Shown: piece after piece, positions 1 to 7,386 of the stretch | Position numbering within the stretch: position 1 is the stretch's first letter | How the letters are laid out: each line of letters begins with the position of its first letter | Assembly (NCBI GenBank): GCA_937894795.1 | Contig: CALCQV010000055.1 | Coordinates: 1-14,966, forward strand | Source: an uncultured Bacteroidales bacterium | Lineage (GTDB): Bacteria > Bacteroidota > Bacteroidia > Bacteroidales > Lentimicrobiaceae | Direction of reading: 5' to 3' | DNA length: 14,966 bases | Made by a program: the position numbers and the translations under genes | Notes under the pieces: model-generated | Databases searched by the model: none | What the model was told of the DNA's origin: nothing | The model's input: the letters and a program-made list of their open reading frames with translations, nothing else

Positions 1-31
1 TTTTATTATTCACTAATTCAAAATAACTTAT

Positions 32-337
32 ATGACCGGAATATTGCAATTTTTCTGGGACAACAAGGACCTGATATTTATCATTATCCTTTCAGTTTAC
101 CTGGGTATAGAAGTGATATCACACGTGCCTGCTGTGTTGCACACACCGCTGATGTCGGGTAGTAATGCTATACACGGGGTTGTTATCATTGGCGCCATAA
201 TTGTTATGGGACATGCGGAGAGTACACTATCACTTATATTGGGCTTTTTGGCTGTGATTTTAGGAACCCTCAATGTTGTAGGAGGGTTTGTTGTCACCGA
301 CAGGATGCTTGAAATGTTCAAGAAAAAGAAAAAATAG
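32..337 (+). CDS. pntAB: NAD(P) transhydrogenase subunit alpha, part 2 (membrane domain)
   Basis: This is the small membrane subunit of a proton-pumping NAD(P) transhydrogenase of the split, three-polypeptide type. The enzyme uses the proton gradient to drive hydride transfer from NADH to NADP+, supplying NADPH. The 101-residue protein has three hydrophobic stretches (about residues 12-32, 38-60 and 65-88) and a short basic tail ending in a run of lysines, which matches the dII part of PntA in size and layout. The NAD-binding part (PntAA) is not in the window and should lie just left of base 1. The gene ends 9 bases before pntB, so the two are cotranscribed. The ATG at 32 is the first in frame and gives the usual family length. 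Confidence 0.93.
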   Translation: MTGILQFFWDNKDLIFIIILSVYLGIEVISHVPAVLHTPLMSGSNAIHGVVIIGAIIVMGHAESTLSLILGFLAVILGTLNVVGGFVVTDRMLEMFKKKKK

Positions 338-341
338 GAGG
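337..341 (+). promoter_or_regulatory. Strong Shine-Dalgarno for pntB
   Basis: GGAGG sits 5 bases before the pntB ATG and overlaps the last base of the upstream TAG stop codon. Most other genes in the window have no such motif, as is usual in Bacteroidota. This one therefore fixes the pntB start and suggests coupled translation with the gene before it. Confidence 0.75.
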
Positions 342-346
342 AACCC

Positions 347-1777
347 ATGGAAACATTTACAATTCAAAACTCTATACTTGAGCTGTCGTACCTTGGTGCC
401 TCTGTTCTCTTTATATTAGGACTCAAGAAGTTAAGTCATCCTACAACTGCACGCGCCGGGAATCTCTGGGCTGCAGGTGGCATGACCGCTGCTATTCTAT
501 TCACAATCCTCTTTCATGAAAAGGAAGGTGCTTCTATAGGAAATATTCCCTGGATACTTGCTGCTCTGGCAATAGGCTCATTCCTTGGCTGGTATGCCTC
601 TGTAAAAGTGAAAATGACGGCCATGCCTCAAATGGTTTCCATCTTCAATGGTATGGGAGGTGCCTGTGCCGCCTTGATTTCCTTGATGGAATTCCCGCAT
701 TTGCAGACTGAACTTGCATTGGCAGGTGATAGTCATATGTTTACTGGTCCGGCAGTGGCCATTTTACTGGGATTAATGATTGGAAGTGTTTCCTTTGCCG
801 GTAGTATGATTGCTTTTCTGAAACTTGACGGCCGTATTGGTGATATCAAACATCCTATTTTGAGGATTGTGAACCTTACTTTTCTTGTTGTCCTTCTGAT
901 TGCATTGGTAATTATCATGCTTATTCAACCTGTTAGCGGAAATAACTGGCCTATATATCTTTTTGCACTGGCAGCCCTCATTTATGGGGTCACTTTTGTA
1001 ATGCCTATCGGTGGTGCCGATATGCCGGTAGTTATTTCATTACTTAACTCATTTACCGGAGTAGCTGCTGCCATGGGTGGATTCCTCTATGATAATCAGG
1101 CAATGCTTACCGGTGGTATTCTGGTTGGCTCTTCCGGAACTATCCTTACCATCTTGATGTGTAATGCCATGAACCGTTCACTACTAAATGTTATCATCGG
1201 AGCCTTCGGCGGAGCTTCAGGTTCAGGTGCCGAGGCTGCCGATAAAACTGTGAAAGAGATATCACTCAGTGATTCAGCTGTGTTGCTTAGCTATTCGCAG
1301 AAGGTTTATATCGTTCCCGGTTATGGATTAGCAGTTGCCCAGGCTCAGCATCTATGCCACGATCTGGATAACCTGCTAACTGATAAGGGTGTGGAGGTAA
1401 AATATGCAATCCATCCTGTTGCCGGTCGTATGCCGGGTCACATGAATGTATTGTTGGCTGAAGCGGATGTTCCCTATGAAAAGCTTGTTGAAATGGAAGA
1501 TGCCAATAATGAAATGGGCAATACTGATGTAGTAGTGGTAATTGGTGCAAATGATGTTGTAAATCCGGCAGCTGAAGATGATCCAACCAGCCCTATTTAT
1601 GGTATGCCTATCATTAAAGCCCTTGATGCACGGAATATTATTGTTATAAAACGTAGTATGGCTGCCGGGTATGCGGCAATACCCAATAACCTGTTCTACC
1701 ATGCGAAGAATAGGATGTTGTTTGGTGATGCCAAAGCTGTATTACAGAAATTGGTGGCAGAGATAAAGAGTCTATAA
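347..1777 (+). CDS. pntB: NAD(P) transhydrogenase subunit beta
   Basis: Beta subunit of the proton-translocating transhydrogenase: a membrane domain (dII) followed by the NADP(H)-binding domain (dIII) on the cytoplasmic side. The 476 residues are full family length. Hydrophobic helices run from about residue 8 to 290, with the conserved small-residue and polar patches typical of PntB (for example NGMGG near 101 and GGADMPVVISLLNS near 222-235). The dIII signatures are all present: the GYGLAVAQAQ nucleotide loop at 325-334, RMPGHMNVLLAEADVPY at 361-377, IGANDVVNPAA at 399-409 and KRSMAAGYA at 435-443. It follows pntAB by 9 bases with a good ribosome site. I see no clear terminator before the tRNA gene downstream. 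Confidence 0.97.
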   Translation: METFTIQNSILELSYLGASVLFILGLKKLSHPTTARAGNLWAAGGMTAAILFTILFHEKEGASIGNIPWILAALAIGSFLGWYASVKVKMTAMPQMVSIFNGMGGACAALISLMEFPHLQTELALAGDSHMFTGPAVAILLGLMIGSVSFAGSMIAFLKLDGRIGDIKHPILRIVNLTFLVVLLIALVIIMLIQPVSGNNWPIYLFALAALIYGVTFVMPIGGADMPVVISLLNSFTGVAAAMGGFLYDNQAMLTGGILVGSSGTILTILMCNAMNRSLLNVIIGAFGGASGSGAEAADKTVKEISLSDSAVLLSYSQKVYIVPGYGLAVAQAQHLCHDLDNLLTDKGVEVKYAIHPVAGRMPGHMNVLLAEADVPYEKLVEMEDANNEMGNTDVVVVIGANDVVNPAAEDDPTSPIYGMPIIKALDARNIIVIKRSMAAGYAAIPNNLFYHAKNRMLFGDAKAVLQKLVAEIKSL

Positions 1778-1817
1778 AAAAAAATCAGAAAATACACGCC
1801 TGAATTTAAAAGATTAG

Positions 1818-1825
1818 TACCTTTG
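1818..1825 (+). promoter_or_regulatory. Bacteroidota-type -7 box of tRNA-Lys
   Basis: TACCTTTG matches the Bacteroidota -7 consensus TAnnTTTG exactly and lies 16 bases before the tRNA 5' end, a common placement for tRNA genes in this phylum. I find no convincing -33 TTG element at the expected distance. Confidence 0.7.
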
Positions 1826-1841
1826 CACCCTCGAAAGAGAC

Positions 1842-1914
1842 CTCTCCGTAGCTCAGCTGGTAGAGCAATTGACTCTTAATCAATGGGTCACAGGTTCGAG
1901 CCCTGTCGGGGAGA
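1842..1914 (+). tRNA. tRNA-Lys (anticodon CTT)
   Basis: A 73-nt cloverleaf without encoded CCA. The acceptor stem pairs 1842-1848 (CTCTCCG) with 1907-1913 (CGGGGAG), with one T-G wobble, and the discriminator is A1914. The D arm is GCTC/GAGC. The anticodon stem is ATTGA/TCAAT around the loop CTCTTAA, giving anticodon CTT, which reads the lysine codon AAG. The T arm is ACAGG/CCTGT around TTCGAGC. It has its own promoter and terminator, so it appears to be transcribed alone. Confidence 0.97.
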
Positions 1915-1927
1915 CTACCTAACAACC

Positions 1928-1962
1928 AAACACCTGTACATTCTTGTGCAGGTGTTTTTTTT
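1928..1962 (+). terminator. Intrinsic terminator of tRNA-Lys
   Basis: A 13-bp stem with one G-T wobble (1928-1940 with 1945-1957) closes a 4-base TTCT loop and runs straight into an unbroken T tract on the plus strand. It starts 14 bases after the tRNA. The minus strand has no U-tract at the matching place, so it serves the tRNA and not the opposing gene. Confidence 0.88.
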
Positions 1963-1999
1963 ACTTTCTGCAGTTTATGACTTGTTTGAAATTCTAGCC

Positions 2000-2209
2000 C
2001 TATTTCTCAAGGTAATTTTTCAAGGATGCATTTATGATATAGGCCCAGCCTTCTTCGAAGTTGTGAAGGGCGAAATCGGGATTATCCGGTTTAAATGCTT
2101 CCAAGTCAAAATACCAGATTTTCATTTCATCCTTATCTGTAATTGCATTCCATACTTTGGAAGCAGCTGCATTGAAATCCTGTTCAATGATGATCACATT
2201 ATTGCCCAT
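2000..2209 (-). pseudogene. SRPBCC/AHSA1-like protein with internal deletion
   Basis: The 69 residues from the ATG at 2209 match the two ends of the small SRPBCC (AHSA1/START-like) proteins common in Bacteroidota, but not the middle. The N-terminal part IIIEQDFNAAASKVWNAITD and the following KDEMKIWYFDL is the usual first strand and helix. It then passes at about residues 41-43 directly into NPDFALHNFEEGW plus a final helix ending SLKNYLEK, which is the usual C terminus. Family members are normally about 140-150 residues, so roughly 75-80 residues of central beta sheet are missing, apparently in frame. The ligand cavity could not form, so I call it a decayed gene. Longer starts exist in frame (for example 2248), but the added residues do not look like family sequence. 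It converges on the tRNA terminator and diverges from the MerT-like gene. Confidence 0.7.
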
Positions 2210-2305
2210 TATTTTCGGTTTTGTAAATATTGGAATTAACAAACCCATAGAGGTAATGAAATATAACACTTAAATACGAAGATTTGCAAGTTTATGGTTT
2301 AAAAA

Positions 2306-2336
2306 TTGTAAAAAAGAAATAGTGTCCTTAAATTTG
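2306..2336 (+). promoter_or_regulatory. Promoter of the MerT-like gene
   Basis: A -33-type TTG at 2306-2308 is followed after 20 bases by TAAATTTG at 2329-2336, a full match to the Bacteroidota TTG-N19-21-TAnnTTTG promoter pattern. The start of transcription would be near 2343, leaving a leader of about 95 nt before the ATG at 2438. I see no stable hairpin or known riboswitch in that leader. Confidence 0.6.
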
Positions 2337-2437
2337 ATTGATTATACCCATGATTCTGGAACTTGGAGTATCTTTCTGCTCAAGCCTCATGGTCGTCTCA
2401 AAAAATAATTATCGTATACCAGCTTCAAATAAGTATT

Positions 2438-2929
2438 ATGAAAGAGAAAATAGTTTCAGTATTGTCAAGTATCGGAGCTCTTATATCAGGGTGCTTTGGT
2501 TCATGCGGTGTTGCCTGCCTGGCTACCGGATGTTGCGGTGGTACTGCTATACTGGGCTTTATTGGATTATCGGGTTCCGTATTGAAGGTCTTTGAAGTAC
2601 TCACCCCTTTATTTCTGGTTCTTACGGTTATTTCACTGGCTTATGGGTTTTACAAAGCCTATAAGCCAAAAAAAGCAGCGTGCTGCAGTCCGGCTGCAAG
2701 TGGTGAAAGTGCATCTGCTTCCTGCTGCGAAAAGGAGAAAAAGGAATCTTTCTTCCAGTCGAAGGCATTTCTATGGGCAATTACAATTCTATGTATTGTA
2801 ATGTGGACTTATCCGTTGGTGATAAAAGGTAAGGCTCAACCTGTAAAGGAAAGTACATGTTGTCCGGCAGCATCAGTCGATTCAACCAAGAGTGCCTGTT
2901 GTCCCCCAGTCAAGGATTCTATTCAATAG
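2438..2929 (+). CDS. MerT-like cysteine-pair-rich membrane protein
   Basis: A 163-residue membrane protein whose layout resembles mercuric transporter MerT: a Cys-containing first helix region (about 10-45, with vicinal C32-C33), a second helix (about 52-72), a loop with Cys pairs, and a third helix (about 109-128, ending near a TYP motif). MerT proteins pass Hg(II) along vicinal cysteines across the inner membrane. This one is longer than MerT (about 116 residues) because of two similar Cys-rich modules: residues 81-97 (ACCSPAAS...SCC) before the last helix and 140-155 (TCCPAAS...ACC) after it. In total it has five adjacent Cys pairs. Codons upstream of ATG 2438 stay open but encode unrelated residues and lack an ATG. 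No merA, merP or merR is nearby, so the metal is unknown. Transport of a thiophilic metal is an inference. Confidence 0.75.
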   Translation: MKEKIVSVLSSIGALISGCFGSCGVACLATGCCGGTAILGFIGLSGSVLKVFEVLTPLFLVLTVISLAYGFYKAYKPKKAACCSPAASGESASASCCEKEKKESFFQSKAFLWAITILCIVMWTYPLVIKGKAQPVKESTCCPAASVDSTKSACCPPVKDSIQ

Positions 2930-2981
2930 TTTAATGATTGCTTGTCTATTATATAACTAACCCGACAAACAGCTTGCCGGT

Positions 2982-3431
2982 TTATCCTGCTTTCATCCAC
3001 AACTCAAGGATGATAGTAATGGCATCAGCAGCTAGAATTGTAAGGAAACCGAGTTCACTCTTTAGTCTTGGTTTTGTCGCAAAAGCAATTAGAACAGTTA
3101 ACAGTGTCAGTATTGGAAGGAGCAGAGTATTTCCATGCCAATGGTTGAGAGCCCAGAGCCAGTAAAGGGATATGGAACCCGACATCAGGCAGATAACTAC
3201 CCTTGATAGAATTCTCTTTTCTTTTAATGTTGCACCATAAATGAAAGCCAGTAAAGCAAATCCCATATATACATAAAACCCATAGGTTTTAACGGGTATT
3301 GAAGGGCAGAAGGCCATGACTATGCCTAGAACCATTCCTATCGTAATAATTGCTGGCAGAGCTTTTTTCTGTCTGATTGTCCAATAGATTCCGAAGACTG
3401 CTGCCAGTCCCAAAATTGTTTTTAAGATCAT
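2982..3431 (-). CDS. Small multispanning membrane protein, unknown function
   Basis: 149 residues with about five to six hydrophobic segments (roughly 3-20, 25-43, 50-68, 74-95, 102-117 and 128-147) separated by short loops, and no extended soluble part. I do not recognise the family and see no catalytic motif. It starts at ATG 3431, 46 bases after the stop of the gene at 3478-4221 and on the same strand, so it is probably the last gene of a three-gene operon that begins with the acyl-ACP thioesterase. It converges with the MerT-like gene, leaving 52 bases between the stops. Confidence 0.7.
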   Translation of the reverse strand: MILKTILGLAAVFGIYWTIRQKKALPAIITIGMVLGIVMAFCPSIPVKTYGFYVYMGFALLAFIYGATLKEKRILSRVVICLMSGSISLYWLWALNHWHGNTLLLPILTLLTVLIAFATKPRLKSELGFLTILAADAITIILELWMKAG

Positions 3432-3477
3432 GAGGTTTATTTTTATTTGTGACTACTTAATTCAACTTCAACTTGGC

Positions 3478-4221
3478 TTAACGGCTAAGTTTCAGAAGCT
3501 TGTTTGTGTACATTATCATCCAAACCATTAGTAGTATTCCGCCCGGCATGGCGAAAGCTGTTGCCATTGTTTCTGCTGCAGTGCCGAAGTTTACCATGAC
3601 CACATAAATCATCATCAGGCAGCTTCCAATGATTCCCAGCCAGGAATTGGTCTTTGTAAAGATGCCTCCGCGAAACATGACCATTGAAATCATTAGGTTA
3701 GCCAGGTTTGGTATGAAGAATCCAAAGAAGATGCCGGGACTGCCATGGGCTCCTGTGGCAAGCATAGCTTCACCCGCCGCCGCATAAAGTGCTTTCTGAG
3801 AATCATCAACAGCTCCCAGAAACCTGTTATTCAGTTCCAGCATTGGCAAAGCAGAATTGTTGGCAACCAGCAACACTGAACCGACAAGGAAAACAATCAG
3901 TGCCAAAAGTCCGAAAGCCTGCTCAGTGTGGCGGTGTGCCGCATACAATGCAAAGAATGCAGGTATAAGTATGAGCTGCACCATTGCGTTTAGCAGGTCA
4001 AGATGGTACAAGCCAAGCATTGGATTGCCAGAGAATTCTGCAAACCTTTCAACGGCAGTCTGTGGCAATGCTGAAAGGTCTCCACCTGTCAGGATGCCAA
4101 TGACCACATCAACAGTTATACCGACAAGGCCAATGATTGCAGTGACAGCGCCTAGTCTGTAAATGCTCTTCCATTGCTTTTCAGGATCTCCTTTACCTGG
4201 TAGTTGTTCATCCCGTTTCAT
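3478..4221 (-). CDS. Multispanning membrane protein, possibly DUF4386-like
   Basis: 247 residues: a charged cytoplasmic-looking N terminus of about 20 residues followed by about six hydrophobic segments (roughly 23-46, 74-95, 101-122, 166-182, 193-212 and 220-240). The spacing, with an extracellular-looking stretch after the first helix and an NSALPMLEL motif in the middle, resembles the DUF4386 family of uncharacterised membrane proteins, but I place it there only tentatively. No enzyme motif is visible. It lies 45 bases after the thioesterase stop and 46 bases before the next membrane gene, all on the same strand. Confidence 0.72.
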   Translation of the reverse strand: MKRDEQLPGKGDPEKQWKSIYRLGAVTAIIGLVGITVDVVIGILTGGDLSALPQTAVERFAEFSGNPMLGLYHLDLLNAMVQLILIPAFFALYAAHRHTEQAFGLLALIVFLVGSVLLVANNSALPMLELNNRFLGAVDDSQKALYAAAGEAMLATGAHGSPGIFFGFFIPNLANLMISMVMFRGGIFTKTNSWLGIIGSCLMMIYVVMVNFGTAAETMATAFAMPGGILLMVWMIMYTNKLLKLSR

Positions 4222-4266
4222 GACTTAAGTGCTATTAGTTCTTTTTCTTCTATGGCTGCACTGCTA

Positions 4267-5019
4267 TCATTTCTTTTTCCACCATGTTTTTGCAGTGGCG
4301 CAAACTTTATTGCTTCCGTGGATTTTTATGGCATGAACAAAGGAATCCTTTTCCGGGCCTTCATCAGTCAATGAAACAATGGTATCACCATACTGCGCTT
4401 CTCCAATAAAGCGGCCGTCAATGGTATGCAGAAAATAATTATCGGCAAAATCTTCGGGCACTGATTCAATCACCCATTGCAGATATCTGATATTGTTCAC
4501 ATGTTTGTTCATGTCGGTATCAAAGCGCCTCACATGATACTCAGTAATGTACGCAGCCTTGTCAATTGCGTCAATCTTGTGCAGTATGTTTTGTTCCAGA
4601 CTCAATTCATCACAATACGACCACTTGTTCTTAATACTTTCCAATATTGGGAGAGGTTTGCGACGATTGATATCAAAAAATACCCAAATGCCCTTTGCCC
4701 TGCCAATAATATTCCGCTGTTCATCAAAGATGATGTTCTCCCGGAATCCTTTAATAAGTGAGTAACTCGACAGCCATGTTCTAATGGTTATCTTCTCCTT
4801 ATAAGCAGGGTACCTGTCCATTTGAACGAGCCCTGAGAGTAGAACCCAACCGGTATCTTGTTTTTCAAGGTCATAGAGGCTCATGTTAATATCCAGACAG
4901 TGATCAGCAGCTGTCTCTTCAATGAGTGTGAGCATGGTAGTGGGGGAGGCAATTCCGAATTTATCCATCTCGGAATACCTGAGTTCAAATTGACGTTCAA
5001 AGAAATTTTCCAAAATCAC
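4267..5019 (-). CDS. Acyl-ACP thioesterase
   Basis: Double hot-dog acyl-ACP thioesterase (FatA/FatB type, PF01643) that hydrolyses acyl-acyl carrier protein to free fatty acid and ACP in the cytoplasm. The 250 residues are full length for the bacterial form, without a plant transit peptide. The N-terminal hot-dog helix is at about 25-45 and the second domain begins with RRFDTDMNKHVNN at 164-176. D169, N171 and H173 fit the catalytic Asp-x-Asn-x-His, and E207 lies 38 residues after D169, the same spacing as Asp281-Glu319 in plant FatB. The Cys that follows that Glu in FatB is Ala208 here. The start appears to be GTG at 5019: a stop lies four codons upstream and no ATG is available before Met18. 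It probably leads an operon with the two downstream membrane genes. Confidence 0.93.
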   Translation of the reverse strand: MILENFFERQFELRYSEMDKFGIASPTTMLTLIEETAADHCLDINMSLYDLEKQDTGWVLLSGLVQMDRYPAYKEKITIRTWLSSYSLIKGFRENIIFDEQRNIIGRAKGIWVFFDINRRKPLPILESIKNKWSYCDELSLEQNILHKIDAIDKAAYITEYHVRRFDTDMNKHVNNIRYLQWVIESVPEDFADNYFLHTIDGRFIGEAQYGDTIVSLTDEGPEKDSFVHAIKIHGSNKVCATAKTWWKKK

Positions 5020-5117
5020 CCGGTTTGATTAATGGATAAATATACTAATTATCTATGTTGTGTTCACATATATTATCGTAAGCTGGCAAAATTCCTTGAT
5101 TCTTTCCTGTTGCCTGG

Positions 5118-7379
5118 TCAGTTTGCCGGCAGATTAAACTTCATATTTTTACCTGAAGCCCAATCGCTTTCAACAGCTCCGTTTTTATGTACTAAAATGA
5201 TTTTATACTTTCTGTCGGCGTGCCTCAAGCTGCCTTCCAGAGACTTGATCCTAACTTTAACCACCGTACCCTGTTGCTCGGCGGAAAAGCTTGAAAGCAG
5301 GTACTCACCTTGCTGATAGCCGTAGCCATCACCGGCATCTTCATAGAGCTGTCCCACAGCTTTGCCTTGTTGGTCAGGACAAATTAACAGTGTTAGTGAA
5401 TCTGTGCTGTATTCGCTGGTACTTTGTATGAGTTTTCCCAACGGGATGATTGCACCCCCTTTTATCCGAACATCAGCCTGGTATTTATCCGTCAGGCTGT
5501 TTTCTCCGGCAATGGATACAGTTCTCCAGATGCCTTTGGGTAATGCAGGATTGACAGCCCATTTGGGTATTATCAATAGGTCATTTCCCAATAGAAACAG
5601 CTGGTCTTCTTTCTTTAAGGCAGAGTCAGTCGGATCAGCAAAGAATAGCGGGCGCATTACCGGTAATCCTGTTTTAGAAGCTTCATAGAACAGTGTATAT
5701 AGATATGGCATCAGGCGGTAACGTCTGTTAAGGGCGGTGCGTGAAACTTCCTCAATCTCAAGTCCAAATGCCCAGGGTTCCTTGTTGTTGGTGCCTTTTT
5801 CGGCATGCGCCCTCATGAAAGGAAAGAAGGTGCCAAAGGCAATCCATTGTCCATAGAGTTCACTAGAGGTGCCTAAAGCAAAGCCACCCATATCAGGGCC
5901 ATTGAAAGGCTGGCCTGAGAGTCCCAGATTTAGCGACATGGGGATGGACATCTTCATGTGTTCAACCAATCCGCAGTTATCACCCGTCCAGGTGGCTGCA
6001 TATCTGCTGCTGCCAAGGTATCCTGAGCGTGAAAGGATAAAGGGACGTTTATCCGGATTAACTTTCATGATACCTTCACGTGATGCTTTAACCATGAGCA
6101 TTCCATAAATGTTATGATAACGGAGGTGAATATCCGGTTGAAGCACACCACCACCCCGATGCACGTTATCAGCCGGCATCGTACCTCCGGGACCATCAAA
6201 AACAGATGGTTCATTCATGTCATTCCAAACTCCGTCAATGCCTGTTGCCATAAAGTCACGGTACAATCCACTCCACCAGCTTTGTGTTTCAGGACGTGTA
6301 AAGTCAGGAAAAGCGCAGGGGCCGGGCCATACCTTGCCGTTAAATTCTTTCAGTTCAGCGGTCAGTACCCAGTGATCACCCTGGCTACCCGAATCATATA
6401 CTGAGTATCCCTTCTCCACCTTGACGCCTGGATCAATCATCCAGACCGACTTGAATCCCCGGCTATGAAGGCCTTGGTTTACCGCTTTTGGATCAGGAAT
6501 CATCTTCTTGTCAAAGGTAAAAACCTTGAATTTCTCCATGTAATCAATATCCATCCAGATAACATCACAGGGTAGTTTTTTCATGCGCATAGTGTCGGCT
6601 ATACCCAATATACGTGTATCGGGGACATACGAATACCTGCTCTGCTGAAAACCCAGTGCCCAGAGTGGGGGCAACTCCATTTTCCCGGTTAAGTTTGCCA
6701 GTTCCATTACTACTTCCTGTGGTGAGTTCTTCTGGATGACTATCACTCTGAATGCAGGGCCATCAGATATAAATCGGATACTATCAGTGAGTTCAATCTC
6801 TTGCCGCCAGGTATTGTCGCCAATGATCCCAAAGGCAGTGCCATCACTACGCACACCAAATACCCATGGATGACTTTGGTATAAGCGGTTGCCACTGTCG
6901 ACTAAATATTTGTAATTGTCGGTATTCCAGAGCATAATTTTTTTTCCGTTGCGCAGCAGAGGGCCTGTATTTTCACCGGTTCCGTAAAGTGCAGTTCCTT
7001 CTTCAATCGGTAGAGTAGCAATTGCCTTCCCATTCTTCACATAAAAGTTGGGTCTTAGTGCCCAGTCAGATGGAACTTTACCAGTAAGCACCGGTTCGTT
7101 AAGTAAAGCAAAGGAGGGCTCGTGTGGTTTGGGATCATAATCAGCAGGATAAAATATACAAATATCCCTGCCGATAAGCCCATCTTGTTGGATGAAGGCA
7201 ATTCCATCTGTTCCATTGTAACCACTAGAAGTAATGGCACCAGACTTTTGGTAGAAGTTGCCTGATGTGAGAAAATCAGAATTATGAGCACCTGATGAGG
7301 CGATTTCTTGTCCAGTAGTAATGCCTGTTCCGCAACTTATGATCGATAACAGACTTAAAATCAATATTCTAGTTTTCAC
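5118..7379 (-). CDS. Glycoside hydrolase family 31 (alpha-glucosidase-like), lipoprotein
   Basis: A retaining GH31 enzyme, most likely an alpha-glucosidase, of 753 residues. The N terminus carries a lipoprotein signal with lipobox IISC and Cys16 as the lipid anchor, so it acts in the cell envelope. An N-terminal beta-sandwich (to about 235) is followed by the (beta/alpha)8 barrel: PPLWALGFQQSR at 237-248, DVIWMDIDYM at 272-281, the nucleophile D387 in VWNDMNEPS, and the acid/base D467 in TWTGDN. GGF at 498-500 and FMRAHAEKG at 521-529 complete the active-site shell. The C-terminal beta domains include a YEDAGDGYGY motif near 679-688. All key residues are intact. Substrate class beyond alpha-glycoside cannot be read from sequence; xylosidase or galactosidase activity is possible. 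Its start lies 7 bases after the stop of the propeller gene, so it is transcribed with it. Confidence 0.94.
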   Translation of the reverse strand: MKTRILILSLLSIISCGTGITTGQEIASSGAHNSDFLTSGNFYQKSGAITSSGYNGTDGIAFIQQDGLIGRDICIFYPADYDPKPHEPSFALLNEPVLTGKVPSDWALRPNFYVKNGKAIATLPIEEGTALYGTGENTGPLLRNGKKIMLWNTDNYKYLVDSGNRLYQSHPWVFGVRSDGTAFGIIGDNTWRQEIELTDSIRFISDGPAFRVIVIQKNSPQEVVMELANLTGKMELPPLWALGFQQSRYSYVPDTRILGIADTMRMKKLPCDVIWMDIDYMEKFKVFTFDKKMIPDPKAVNQGLHSRGFKSVWMIDPGVKVEKGYSVYDSGSQGDHWVLTAELKEFNGKVWPGPCAFPDFTRPETQSWWSGLYRDFMATGIDGVWNDMNEPSVFDGPGGTMPADNVHRGGGVLQPDIHLRYHNIYGMLMVKASREGIMKVNPDKRPFILSRSGYLGSSRYAATWTGDNCGLVEHMKMSIPMSLNLGLSGQPFNGPDMGGFALGTSSELYGQWIAFGTFFPFMRAHAEKGTNNKEPWAFGLEIEEVSRTALNRRYRLMPYLYTLFYEASKTGLPVMRPLFFADPTDSALKKEDQLFLLGNDLLIIPKWAVNPALPKGIWRTVSIAGENSLTDKYQADVRIKGGAIIPLGKLIQSTSEYSTDSLTLLICPDQQGKAVGQLYEDAGDGYGYQQGEYLLSSFSAEQQGTVVKVRIKSLEGSLRHADRKYKIILVHKNGAVESDWASGKNMKFNLPAN

Positions 7380-7386
7380 AGGTCAC

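Noticed and set aside
1883..2239. 118-codon plus-strand frame starting inside the tRNA
   Set aside because: Its start is within the tRNA gene, it reads through the terminator, and it is antisense to the SRPBCC remnant.
2938..2981. Bidirectional terminator between the MerT-like gene and the opposing membrane gene
   Set aside because: A possible AACC...GGTT stem has bulges and no T tract, too weak to call.
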